Origin: Thermoanaerobacterium xylanolyticum LX-11
GTDB lineage: Bacteria > Bacillota > Thermoanaerobacteria > Thermoanaerobacterales > Thermoanaerobacteraceae
DNA: 64,000 nucleotides
Direction of reading: 5' to 3'
Assembly (NCBI RefSeq): GCF_000189775.2
Contig: NC_015555.1
Span: 1,685,001 to 1,749,000, forward strand
Shown in pieces: positions 35,391 to 43,395 of the stretch. The position numbers were made by a program, and so were the translations under genes. Under the pieces are notes generated by a model. The model saw nothing but the letters and a program-made list of their open reading frames with translations. It ran no database searches and was not told where the DNA came from. Numbering within the stretch: the stretch's first letter is position 1; each line of letters opens with the position of its first letter.

Positions 35391-36401
35391 TTATATTTTT
35401 TTTGCAGATTGTCTAATAGCAAGCCTATGGGGTACTACGATATGTCTCGGTTTTTCGCCTTTAATTATTGATATAAGATGTCTAGCTGCCATATAACCTA
35501 TTTTATAATTTTCCTGTCGTACAGTTGTCAAACCTGGAGTTATTAATGATGCTAGTTCAATGTCATCAAAACCAACTATAGATATATCCTCCGGAACCTG
35601 CATGCCAAGATCCTGTGCAGCTTTTAATGAACCTATAGCCATCAAATCCGAAGCGTGAAAAACCGCTGTAATTTCAGGATTTTCAAAAATCATCTTTCTG
35701 AAACAATTATATCCTCCATCTTGAGTAAAATCATCAAAAACAACATATTCGTCTTTATAAGGAATATTGTTTTTATAAAGTGCTTTTTTATATCCTTCCA
35801 ATCTTTCAAAACTCACTGCAGCATCATTATGTCCGTTTATAAAGCCGATATTCTTATGCCCCAATTTTATTAAATAGCTTGTTGCCTCAAAAGCAGCTTG
35901 CACATTATCTGAACTTACATAGCCTACTTTATCATTTAATATAGGAATATCTATCAGCACAGTTGGAATATCTGTGTTTTTTATCTCTTCTATATACGGA
36001 TCGCTTAATTTTAAACCCTCCACAATTGCGCCATCAACTTTCCTGTCATTGCATAATTTTTCATAAGGCGTCACATCTTGTGAAGCTGGATCAACCGTAT
36101 ACAATATAAGGTCGTATTTATCTTTTCTTAAACCTGCCTTTATACCTGCCAATATCTCCAGAAAAAACGGATGGTAGGCACCCGGTTTAATAAGTTCTGA
36201 AACAACCAGACCTACCGTGTGAGTCTTATTGGTCACTAATCCTCTTGCAATAGAATTAGGAGAATAGTTTAATTCCTCAGCTATTTTCTTGATTTTTTCT
36301 CTTGTTTCTTCGCTTACATCCGGATATCCGTTTAAAGCTCTGGAAACCGTAGTTACAGAAACACCCGCGTATTTTGCAATATCTTTTATAGTAACTGCCA
36401 T
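35391..36401 (-). CDS. LacI/GalR-family repressor of the kojibiose-type operon
   Basis: A 336-residue protein from ATG 36401 (GGTGGA upstream); the longer frame has no ribosome site and runs through the operator. HTH: VTIKDIAKYAGVSVTTVSRALN with the hinge-helix segment NSIARGLVTNKTHTVGLV. The effector domain ends AIRQSAKKI. A perfect CCAAAACGTTTTGG palindrome overlaps its promoter, and a near-identical copy precedes the phosphorylase gene 60 bases downstream, so it likely represses itself and the operon. The ligand is presumably the imported disaccharide or its product. Confidence 0.9.
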   Translation of the reverse strand: MAVTIKDIAKYAGVSVTTVSRALNGYPDVSEETREKIKKIAEELNYSPNSIARGLVTNKTHTVGLVVSELIKPGAYHPFFLEILAGIKAGLRKDKYDLILYTVDPASQDVTPYEKLCNDRKVDGAIVEGLKLSDPYIEEIKNTDIPTVLIDIPILNDKVGYVSSDNVQAAFEATSYLIKLGHKNIGFINGHNDAAVSFERLEGYKKALYKNNIPYKDEYVVFDDFTQDGGYNCFRKMIFENPEITAVFHASDLMAIGSLKAAQDLGMQVPEDISIVGFDDIELASLITPGLTTVRQENYKIGYMAARHLISIIKGEKPRHIVVPHRLAIRQSAKKI

Positions 36402-36417
36402 TACATATCCACCTTTT

Positions 36418-36431
36418 CCAAAACGTTTTGG
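36418..36431. promoter_or_regulatory. LacI-type operator at the regulator's own promoter
   Basis: CCAAAACGTTTTGG, a perfect 14-bp palindrome, lies just after the -10 box and ends 17 bases before the ATG. Confidence 0.82.
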
Positions 36432-36440
36432 TTTAATTTT

Positions 36441-36469
36441 ATTGTATACCATTTCTTTTTACATGTCAA
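36441..36469 (-). promoter_or_regulatory. Promoter of the second LacI-family gene
   Basis: TTGACA (36469-36464), 17-base spacer, TACAAT (36446-36441), directly upstream of the operator. Confidence 0.75.
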
Positions 36470-36497
36470 GTGAACATTTCTAAAATTTTTTAATAAA

Positions 36498-36542
36498 ATT
36501 CCAATTGTCAAAAGCATTTATTTACCTTTCAACAATTGGAAT
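36498..36542 (-). terminator. Terminator of the Asp-box lipoprotein gene
   Basis: On the minus strand ATTCCAATTGTTGAAAG pairs with CTTTTGACAATTGGAAT (two G-U pairs, 17 bp) and is followed by TTTATT. It insulates the sugar operon from the upstream gene. Confidence 0.75.
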
Positions 36543-36552
36543 ACTTGTTTTT

Positions 36553-38370
36553 TCAATTCTCTCTCATCGATACTGCCATCTGTAATGCATCAACAGGTTT
36601 AAAATTGTAATTTATATAGTATACACTTGATTCCTTTGTCCAGTAAATATTAGTTGTAGTTTTATTTTTAGATACATTTACAACAATCAAGCCTTTGTTT
36701 AGCGGAACAGGCAAATTGTAATTTTGTAAGTATTTTACCATCTGTTTTGCCAAATCGATCTGAGGCTTGTCAGGTGAATTAACTTCAACAGTCCATCTGC
36801 CCTCTCTCCATTGCACACTGTACTTACCCTTCCCATAATAAACCTGTCCCCATATAAAATCTTTATAATTAAGTTTTTGACTCTGTTCATCGACTATAAA
36901 ACCATTATTCTGCTGAATCGCATTTACATAATTTTCCGCATCGATATCTGAGGCAAAAAGAAAGCCTCCAAAATCCCCCAAAATATCGTTAGCATCAATA
37001 TTGGTCGGATCTATTTTTATATTTTTTAAATCTAATAGTTTATCAGATATAATTAAATCAACATTGTAGCTGTCGTTAAACTTTCCCATTTCAGGCACAG
37101 CAGTTATATACATATTTTTTTTATCTTCTGGCAAAGGAACAACTGTAGGAGCATAAATCTTAATTATTGCATTACCTTCGATATCTTTCAAAGCATCTAT
37201 AATAATTGGATTTACATATTCAATATTTTTTTGATTATTGTCCTTTCTTATAGGATACTGTTGCTGCCACGTTTGCCCCCCATCAAGTGTGCTTAATATT
37301 AGCCCGTTGCCATTTTTCGTTGACGCAATCCAGCCATTGTAAGTATCTACAAATGTCATCGGAATAGGACCTTCAATTATGCTTTCTAAATCAAATTGCG
37401 GAACAGGATAACTGCTCCACGTATTTCCCCCATCAGTAGTTCTCGATATCAAAATCTTATCACTATCATTTTTCGGATTTAGCCCAATGGTAAAAGCAGT
37501 TTCTTTATCAACAATATCTATAGAGCTTAAATATGAACCTAAAAAATTATTTGTTTTATGACTACCGTAAAAACTACTAAAATTTTTTTCTTCAGCCAAA
37601 GCAGTCCAATTCTTCCCACCATCTGCAGTTTTTAAAATAAGATATGGCTGTTCCTCTGCCGATGTGGATTTGCCCCTATAAATAGCCCATATATTGTTTA
37701 CATCTAATGCAGAGATCTCTACGGCCCATTGTCCTTGCAAATATGGATTGTAAACAAAATTCCAAGAAATCCCACCATCTCTTGTATAATATATACTATT
37801 ATTGTATGACGCAAATCCATGGTATTGATCAACAAAATCATAAGAATCAATTTTTATTTTTGTGTTCATGCTTTCCCACGTCTGTCCTCCGTCGTCAGTG
37901 ATATAAAGTTTACCTTCGTGTGTACCATAGCCTCTATTCACCGTTACAAACTTTATGTTTTCAATATTCACATTCATTTTAGGCAATTCAATCCACGTCT
38001 TACCACCATCTGTCGTCTTCAAAATAGATCTATCAGATGATATGGCCCAACCATAAATAGAATTGACAAAATCAAATCCTATTATATTAAAAGAACCAGT
38101 ATGTTCAACTGTCCAGTTTTTACCTCCATCATTTGTAGACAAAATAATCCCTTGTCCACCAGCCCATCCATCTTTCCCATTTATAAAGTGAATCGCCTGA
38201 AGACCAAATTTAGGCGCATTGTTTAGATTATAGCTAAATTCAACATTTCTATTGATTTTATACGTAGTATCGTTAATACTATTTTCTTGATTTTTGTTTA
38301 TGCCACAACCAGTTAAGAAAAATATTAAGATTACAAATGACACTGCCAATCTATACGATAATCGCCACAT
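36553..38370 (-). CDS. Lipoprotein with Asp-box (YCF48/BNR-like) beta-propeller
   Basis: A 605-residue protein with a lipobox (FFLTGCGIN, Cys ~22). Residues ~50-385 hold seven Asp-box motifs of the form (T/A/D)DGGxxW (NDGGKNW, TDGGKTW, DDGGQTW, RDGGISW, ADGGKNW, TDGGNTW, LDGGQTW), as in YCF48-like or sialidase-type propellers. The C-terminal ~200 residues form a separate domain (DKLLDLKNIKIDPTNIDAND ... YYGKGKYSVQWREGRWTVEV) that I do not recognise. No sialidase active-site Arg cluster is obvious, so it is more likely an assembly or binding scaffold on the outer membrane face. Monocistronic; GGGGAG before the ATG. Confidence 0.75.
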   Translation of the reverse strand: MWRLSYRLAVSFVILIFFLTGCGINKNQENSINDTTYKINRNVEFSYNLNNAPKFGLQAIHFINGKDGWAGGQGIILSTNDGGKNWTVEHTGSFNIIGFDFVNSIYGWAISSDRSILKTTDGGKTWIELPKMNVNIENIKFVTVNRGYGTHEGKLYITDDGGQTWESMNTKIKIDSYDFVDQYHGFASYNNSIYYTRDGGISWNFVYNPYLQGQWAVEISALDVNNIWAIYRGKSTSAEEQPYLILKTADGGKNWTALAEEKNFSSFYGSHKTNNFLGSYLSSIDIVDKETAFTIGLNPKNDSDKILISRTTDGGNTWSSYPVPQFDLESIIEGPIPMTFVDTYNGWIASTKNGNGLILSTLDGGQTWQQQYPIRKDNNQKNIEYVNPIIIDALKDIEGNAIIKIYAPTVVPLPEDKKNMYITAVPEMGKFNDSYNVDLIISDKLLDLKNIKIDPTNIDANDILGDFGGFLFASDIDAENYVNAIQQNNGFIVDEQSQKLNYKDFIWGQVYYGKGKYSVQWREGRWTVEVNSPDKPQIDLAKQMVKYLQNYNLPVPLNKGLIVVNVSKNKTTTNIYWTKESSVYYINYNFKPVDALQMAVSMREN

Positions 38371-38442
38371 AGTCGTGACTCCCCTTTTTATCTTTCTAAA
38401 TTAATTTTAGCAGACATTTAAAAGGATTTTATAAAAAAATTA

Positions 38443-39120
38443 TTAAATTTTGATACCATATGGGCATACCCTGATACATATTCCGCAAACAGACCCTCGT
38501 CCTATATGTTTAAAATTTTTGTTCATGTACTCACTGCATGCATGTGCATCAACAATTTCCTTTCTATCCATTCCAACTTTCCACAATCTGCCGTGCAGTG
38601 CCATTGCTGGACAACTTGTTACGCATAAATTGCAATCACCGCATCTGCTTTCAGTAACAGGAATACCTGGATTTAAATTAAAATCAGTCAATACTGTGCC
38701 TAACCTTACTCTTGGACCATATTTTTCAGTGACCAAGAGCCCATTTTTCCCGATCCATCCTAATCCAGCCATTGTTGCAGCAGTTTTATGCTGAAATAAC
38801 CCTCTGTACTCTCCAAGTTCTTTTATGGACTGAGATGCAGGTACAGCTAATGCATTGTAGCCCCATTCTTCTAGCAAAAGCATAGTTTTCAATGTAATTT
38901 GGTCTATCAATGTATTCACAGAACGGTAGTGATGAAAATACGTATAAGTTGGTTTATCATCAATTTCATTAATTATCCTATCCGACAATTTTATTAAAAC
39001 AGTTATACCATATTTTAAATCTTGCAAACTTTCAGGAAGCACATCACCAAGATAAGAGAATCCAACATCCGATGCACCCCATTCTTTAATTTTTTCTAAA
39101 ATAATCATTTGTTTGTTCAT
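38443..39120 (-). CDS. Double [4Fe-4S] cluster protein, epoxyqueuosine-reductase-like
   Basis: About 225 residues from ATG 39120 (AAGGTGA upstream). The C-terminus carries two ferredoxin motifs, CGDCNLCVTSCP and CGICIRVCPYG, with an intervening Cys in DAHACSEYM. The middle (HHYRSVNTLIDQIT ... TAATMAGLGWIGKNGLLVTEKYGPRVRLGTVL) matches the QueG/double-cluster superfamily. It is much shorter than true QueG (~380 residues) and lacks the HEAT-like C-terminus, so it is a QueG relative of unknown substrate, possibly involved in corrinoid redox chemistry. Confidence 0.75.
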   Translation of the reverse strand: MNKQMIILEKIKEWGASDVGFSYLGDVLPESLQDLKYGITVLIKLSDRIINEIDDKPTYTYFHHYRSVNTLIDQITLKTMLLLEEWGYNALAVPASQSIKELGEYRGLFQHKTAATMAGLGWIGKNGLLVTEKYGPRVRLGTVLTDFNLNPGIPVTESRCGDCNLCVTSCPAMALHGRLWKVGMDRKEIVDAHACSEYMNKNFKHIGRGSVCGICIRVCPYGIKI

Positions 39121-39243
39121 TAACATCACCTTTTTAATTTTATTCCAAAATAATTTTAACATATTGTTGTTAAGTAAAAAAAGAATAAATCATATATTTT
39201 TACGCAAAATTAGATATGGGAATAATTTTGAGGAGGTAAAAAC

Positions 39244-39540
39244 ATGGCAAGAGGAAGTTGGAATGATAAAACAAAAGTAGTGCCTGAAGCACATCAAGCA
39301 CTGGATAATTTAAAATATGAAGTAGCAAAAGAATTAGGTTTGCCCGTAAAACAAGGATCTGAAGATTATTGGGGCACACTTACGTCTCGCGATTGCGGTG
39401 CTGTCGGAGGACATATGCTAAAAAGAATGGTACACTACGCTGAATCCGCCATGTCAAATGGTATTAGCATAAGCGGCGAAAAGACAACAAAAATTGGAAA
39501 TGGCGCAGCAGGCAGTGAAGCAGAATACATGAACAAATGA
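39244..39540 (+). CDS. Alpha/beta-type small acid-soluble spore protein
   Basis: A 98-residue DNA-binding spore protein. The two conserved blocks are present: ALDNLKYEVAKELGLPVKQG, which includes the likely germination-protease region, and GTLTSRDCGAVGGHMLKRMV. It is longer than the usual 60-75 residues, with an N-terminal ARGSWNDKTKVVPEAHQ extension and a C-terminal tail. It would saturate and protect spore DNA. GAGGAGG precedes the ATG, and a terminator follows directly. Confidence 0.92.
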   Translation: MARGSWNDKTKVVPEAHQALDNLKYEVAKELGLPVKQGSEDYWGTLTSRDCGAVGGHMLKRMVHYAESAMSNGISISGEKTTKIGNGAAGSEAEYMNK

Positions 39541-39546
39541 TACTTT

Positions 39547-39576
39547 GGAGAGTATTTAAAATACTCTCTTTTTTTA
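39547..39576 (+). terminator. Terminator of the SASP gene
   Basis: GAGAGTATTT and AAATACTCTC pair and are followed by seven T residues. Confidence 0.88.
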
Positions 39577-39634
39577 ATATATATTTTGTGGTAGAATATA
39601 AATATCATACAACATGTTGTGAGAGGTGTGAAAG

Positions 39635-40153
39635 TTGAGTTATGAGATTCAAGAATTAGCAGAAAACAAATTGATAATTTTGTACATTTTAAATAGAATA
39701 GATATGCCTATTACAGGTGAACAGATAAACAGAATAATTTCTGATAACAACCTTATGAATTATTTCTATCTTCAGCAATACCTAAACGAATTAGAAGAAA
39801 GCAATTTTGTAGATCTTAAGGAAAATAAATACGTATTAACTGAGTTTGGTTTAAATGCATTAAAGTTATTCTTTAAGCACATTCAGGAAAAAACGAGAAA
39901 AAAAATAGATGAATACATAGTTATAAATAAGGAAAAATTCAGACAAGAATCACAGTATGTAGCCACATATTATAAGAAGTCTGAGAGAGAATACATCGCA
40001 AATTTACAAGTTGTAGAAAACGACATTGTCCTTATAGAGATAAATCTAAATTTAGTAAATGCACAACAAGCAAAGATCGTATGTGATAACTGGAAACAAA
40101 AATCAAATGACGTATATAATTATATTGTAAAAGCCCTTACGCCTCAAAAATGA
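39635..40153 (+). CDS. DUF4364 family protein (winged-helix-like)
   Basis: A 172-residue protein starting at TTG 39635 with GAGAGGTG upstream. The N-terminus (AENKLIILYILNRIDMPITGEQINRII ... LNELEESNFVDLKENKYVLTEFG) has the look of a winged-helix DNA-binding domain with a beta-hairpin wing. The rest is a DUF4364-type domain. Likely a small transcription regulator; target unknown. Its last 17 bases overlap the 3' end of the convergent propeller gene. Confidence 0.78.
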   Translation: MSYEIQELAENKLIILYILNRIDMPITGEQINRIISDNNLMNYFYLQQYLNELEESNFVDLKENKYVLTEFGLNALKLFFKHIQEKTRKKIDEYIVINKEKFRQESQYVATYYKKSEREYIANLQVVENDIVLIEINLNLVNAQQAKIVCDNWKQKSNDVYNYIVKALTPQK

Positions 40154-41048
40154 GACCATCGGGCTCTTTTCCAACTTCTATCTTTCTTTCAATTTTGAGA
40201 TTTTCTATATCTACTAAAATCAACTTATTTTCACCAGAAACTGTTATTAATGCATGATTTTTAAACACCCTTACATAAACCGGCATATAACCACAAAAAA
40301 GTTCTGTACGTTTTTTTGTATGCAAATCAATTTTCATCAAAGTATTAGAGCATGAATTTACAACAAATATATATTTCTTTGAAAACGCAACGGATATTGG
40401 CAGCTTTCCACATTTAATGTCATCGACAAATGTATCATTAATTATGTCATATACGGATATTGAACCATCAAGCCCCGTCTCCAAATACGAGTTCGCCACG
40501 AATAAAAATTTTTCATCGTCTGATAAGCACATTCCAAATGGCTTTGACTTAACAGACAATGTTTTTTCTACATGTAGATCAATTGGATCTATCAATGAAA
40601 TTGAATCAGAATTCGTATTTGATACAAAAATTTTATTATGCTTTTCACTGTATATTATAGACTGTGGCTGAAATCCCACATTAACCTGCTCTACTATCTT
40701 ACCTGCCATTATGTCAAATACGCTTAGGCAATCTGCATCACCATTTAAAACATATATACGATTATTTAAAATCATACCATCGTTGGGAGAAGATCCAATA
40801 TATACAGTATCATGCAATCGAAAGTCATTAATACCAATAATACTCATCGAATCATCAAACACATTTAGAGAATAAAGTTCTTTTCTTCTGCTATCAATAA
40901 GCAATCTATGGGGTCCTTTTTGCGGTATGTGGAATTTATCACTCTTATAAGTAAAGCCATCATTAATCAACTTAAGAAATGCCTTGGTATGATTGTCGCT
41001 TATATAGCTTATAGTGTCATCACCTTTGTTGGCAACAAATATTTTCAA
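40137..41048 (-). CDS. YVTN-type beta-propeller protein (YncE-like)
   Basis: A 303-residue protein starting at TTG 41048 (GGGGGGATG upstream). It is built of ~40-residue propeller repeats (KIFVANKGDDTISYIS, NKIFVSNTNSDSISLID, KFLFVANSYLETGLDG, KYIFVVNSCSNTLMKID, KLILVDIENLKIERKI). No signal peptide is seen, unlike many exported YncE proteins, so it is probably cytoplasmic. The role is unknown; propellers of this kind often bind ligands or proteins. Confidence 0.78.
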   Translation of the reverse strand: MKIFVANKGDDTISYISDNHTKAFLKLINDGFTYKSDKFHIPQKGPHRLLIDSRRKELYSLNVFDDSMSIIGINDFRLHDTVYIGSSPNDGMILNNRIYVLNGDADCLSVFDIMAGKIVEQVNVGFQPQSIIYSEKHNKIFVSNTNSDSISLIDPIDLHVEKTLSVKSKPFGMCLSDDEKFLFVANSYLETGLDGSISVYDIINDTFVDDIKCGKLPISVAFSKKYIFVVNSCSNTLMKIDLHTKKRTELFCGYMPVYVRVFKNHALITVSGENKLILVDIENLKIERKIEVGKEPDGLIFEA

Positions 41049-41111
41049 TGTTCATCCCCCCATGCATATGCTAATTTATAATATGCACAGAAGGCATTAA
41101 TGTCACAAAAA

Positions 41112-41186
41112 TGGTCGGGGCAACAGGATTTGAACCTGCGACCTCACGGTCCCGAACCGCGCGCGCTACCTCTGCGCCATGCCCCG
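41112..41186 (-). tRNA. tRNA-Pro (anticodon CGG)
   Basis: Read on the minus strand it starts CGGGGCA and ends TGCCCCG-A-CCA, with the CCA encoded. D arm GCGC / GCGC with a short loop, anticodon stem CGCGG / CCGTG around loop TTCGGGA (anticodon CGG, G at 37), and a T arm with GTTCAAATC. A proline tRNA starting CGGGG with a CGG anticodon is typical. Confidence 0.93.
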
Positions 41187-41277
41187 ACGCATCTACAATT
41201 TTATCATAAACAAATTATTATATCAAGTACAATTTAAGAATTGATCGTGTCAAGTATTTTTAGGTTTTTTTGAAAAA

Positions 41278-41306
41278 AAGACCTCACTATCACTCTAAGG
41301 ATGAGT
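41278..41306 (+). repeat. Left terminal inverted repeat of the IS
   Basis: Begins AAGACCTCACTATC and ends AGGATGAGT, matching the right end with a 2-3 base gap in the middle. Confidence 0.8.
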
Positions 41307-41561
41307 ATTGATAGCTGGATTTTAAGAAAAGTTTTTTAGTGTTGAAGTCTCTTAACTTCTTGATAGCATAAAATCGCCACTCACTCTATAATCTTTGATT
41401 TTCTTTTAATATCTCACTCATTCTCAGATTCTCACGCTCTTCAAAGAAGCCATCATGTATATCAATGCTATTTATTCATGAATTTTACATGTGATAGGTA
41501 ACCCAAATAAGCTCCCCATAATAATAACTAAAACTACAATCTTCAATATATATGCATACTT
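41307..41561. other. Non-coding left part of the IS
   Basis: About 255 bases after the transposase stop with no ORF carrying a ribosome site. Together with 41187-41277 it makes a gene-free stretch of ~375 bases between the tRNA and transposase; apart from the inverted repeat I see nothing in it. Confidence 0.5.
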
Positions 41562-42971
41562 TTAAATGGCATTTCTCAATAGTAATGATTTTATAGCCTG
41601 ACTTGTTAATGTTTTTTTATTTTGCAATATTGGCAAGCTTATTATGTTTTCATAAGTTGATCTTATTTTCTTTAGTTGTTGTTTCGCTTTATACACTGTT
41701 TGCTTTGGTATTTCTATTGGCTTTAAGCTTTCATATTGCTGTTTTAATACGACATCTTTCAGTGATATACCGCTTGCTTTTATTGCTCTTAATTTTGCCA
41801 TTTTGTGAGCCCCAACCTTGCTCCATGAAATTGGTCTGCTTGATAGCCTCTCTGAAAGTACATGACTTACATGACTTTCTGCACTGCATCCTGTTATTTC
41901 TTTTTTGTAAAGGCTGTATGAATTTATTCCATCCCAATTGTTATTTATATAGGTTTGGCACTTCATTACGGGATTTTCTGTTCCGTTTAATTCTAGTTCT
42001 TTGTATTTTTGTGTTAAAAGCTCATTGACTTTTTGTTTGTCTGCTTTAAATATGGCTTTCCATAATTCTCTCTTTGTTTTTTTATCTTCTTTTATTGCAG
42101 CTGTTATGTATTTTTGTAGATGAAATAGGTCTAATACGTATACGGCATTAGGCAGATATTTTACTCCGAATTTTATCCATTCTGCTCCATCTCCAGATAC
42201 GTATATGCGTTTTATTTTGTCTTCGTTATATGTGTTTACAATGTACTCCCATACTTCTTTCCATAACTCTTCTACTTTTTCTCCTTCGTATACACCTGAA
42301 AAGTATACGGCATTTTTTAGTTCATTTCTGCCTTTTGTTATTGTTTGTTTTCCTTCGTGTACGTATATTAATTTTACAATGTCTGGTTTGCCGTTTTGAA
42401 GATGTATATGGTCTTCATCAGCTTCTATGTATAAAGTTTCTATTTCTTTTTTAGTCTTTGGCTTTTCATATGTTTGAAGGTTGTCTATTTTTCTTAATGT
42501 GTTCATTACTGTTTGCCGGCTTACATTGCAGTTAGCTCCATTTCTTTTAAGTTCCTGAGTGGTTTTTTGATATGAGAGTATTGTAGAAAGATCCGTTATA
42601 TCAGCTTTAATCTCAGCATCTATTCTTTCATATTTTTGGATGCCAGCAGCTTTATCTACGAGATATGCCTTCTCTCCTGTTTCTTTGTTTTTATAGTATC
42701 GTCTTTTGTATGTGATATCTCCAAATGCAGTTGTTATTGTCCTTTCACAATCTTTTTGTACTACCACCCAGTTTTTCCTTTTGTATTTATCTTTATATAT
42801 GCTTTGATCAAGTTCATGAAGTACATCTGCACAAATCTCTTTTCCTAATTCATTTAGAATTTTTTTAAGTTCTTCTTCAAATTCCAAATAGGTATATTTT
42901 CCATCAAGTAATCCAATAATTTTTTCTACAACAAGCAGGAATTTTTGAAGTGTATGTTGAATTATTTTCAT
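41562..42971 (-). CDS. ISLre2-family transposase (UPF0236)
   Basis: A 469-residue protein, the usual length for ISLre2/UPF0236 transposases. Recognisable blocks are YKRRYYKNKETGEKAYLVD near 90, TLYIEADEDHIHLQ near 200 with acidic residues that may be catalytic, IKRIYVSGDGAEWIK near 260, YVLDLFHLQKYI near 280, and ESHVSHVLSERLSSRPISW near 385. It is intact, so the element may be active. The AGGAAGGTGAGG ribosome region lies inside an inverted repeat with the right IS end. Confidence 0.92.
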   Translation of the reverse strand: MKIIQHTLQKFLLVVEKIIGLLDGKYTYLEFEEELKKILNELGKEICADVLHELDQSIYKDKYKRKNWVVVQKDCERTITTAFGDITYKRRYYKNKETGEKAYLVDKAAGIQKYERIDAEIKADITDLSTILSYQKTTQELKRNGANCNVSRQTVMNTLRKIDNLQTYEKPKTKKEIETLYIEADEDHIHLQNGKPDIVKLIYVHEGKQTITKGRNELKNAVYFSGVYEGEKVEELWKEVWEYIVNTYNEDKIKRIYVSGDGAEWIKFGVKYLPNAVYVLDLFHLQKYITAAIKEDKKTKRELWKAIFKADKQKVNELLTQKYKELELNGTENPVMKCQTYINNNWDGINSYSLYKKEITGCSAESHVSHVLSERLSSRPISWSKVGAHKMAKLRAIKASGISLKDVVLKQQYESLKPIEIPKQTVYKAKQQLKKIRSTYENIISLPILQNKKTLTSQAIKSLLLRNAI

Positions 42972-43032
42972 AAGACCTCACCTTCCTATTTATTTTCTAA
43001 CTCATCCTTTTGGGAGGATGGTGAGGTCTTAT
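42970..43032 (-). repeat. Right-end hairpin overlapping the transposase ribosome site
   Basis: Bases 42970-42986 and 43016-43032 are inverted repeats with 16 of 17 matches. The right arm is the right terminal repeat; the left arm is the transposase ribosome site and ATG. A transcript entering from outside would fold and hide the start. Confidence 0.75.
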
Positions 43033-43111
43033 TTCTACATTTCATCGCTATTTTCCTGCTTTTTCACCTAAAAAAATTTTACACTAAGTAAGAATTCGAA
43101 TTCTCATCTTA

Positions 43112-43345
43112 TCAAATATCTATGATCTTTTTATATAAGTCCTTTATATCGTACTTTATATGTTCGTCTCTGGCAATTCTCAAAAGTCTTAAGTATTCTT
43201 CCCTTGCAAAATCATATTTTAATTGTGCAAGCTTTGTTTTAAGGTAGTTGTCTTTCTCGACCCTTTCAAGGTATAATTCACTCTCTTTAAGCCTCTTTAG
43301 TGCATTGTCTATCTCCTGTAGAAGATCTGCACTGTTATATTCCAT
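43112..43345 (-). CDS. Small helical protein, unknown
   Basis: A 77-residue, highly charged, helical protein (LLQEIDNALKRLKESELYLERVEKDNYLKTKLAQLKYDF with coiled-coil-like spacing). GAAGGTGG precedes the ATG. It lies 51 bases downstream of folC in the same direction and probably ends the valS-GNAT-folC cluster. I recognise no family. Confidence 0.55.
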   Translation of the reverse strand: MEYNSADLLQEIDNALKRLKESELYLERVEKDNYLKTKLAQLKYDFAREEYLRLLRIARDEHIKYDIKDLYKKIIDI

Positions 43346-43395
43346 ACAACCACCTTCTAGAGACTGTAGTTTTTTATATTATATTATAGTCTTTA

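Larger units (their letters stand above)
41272..43035 (-). mobile_element. ISLre2-family insertion sequence
   Basis: A complete copy of ~1.76 kb with one transposase gene. Imperfect terminal inverted repeats: left end 41278-41306 (AAGACCTCACTATCACTC then AGGATGAGT) and right end 43030-43000 read inward (AAGACCTCACCATCCTCC then AGGATGAGT). The left 280 bases after the transposase stop are non-coding. I could not find a convincing target duplication, so the exact ends are approximate. It lies between tRNA-Pro(CGG) and the folC cluster. Confidence 0.87.

Noticed and set aside
41262..43046. Target-site duplication of the IS
   Set aside because: Bases flanking the two ends were compared and no 8-9 bp direct repeat was found.
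43091..43104. AGAATTCGAATTCT palindrome after the small helical gene
   Set aside because: It has neither T-run nor a nearby promoter; probably chance or a weak 3'-end hairpin.
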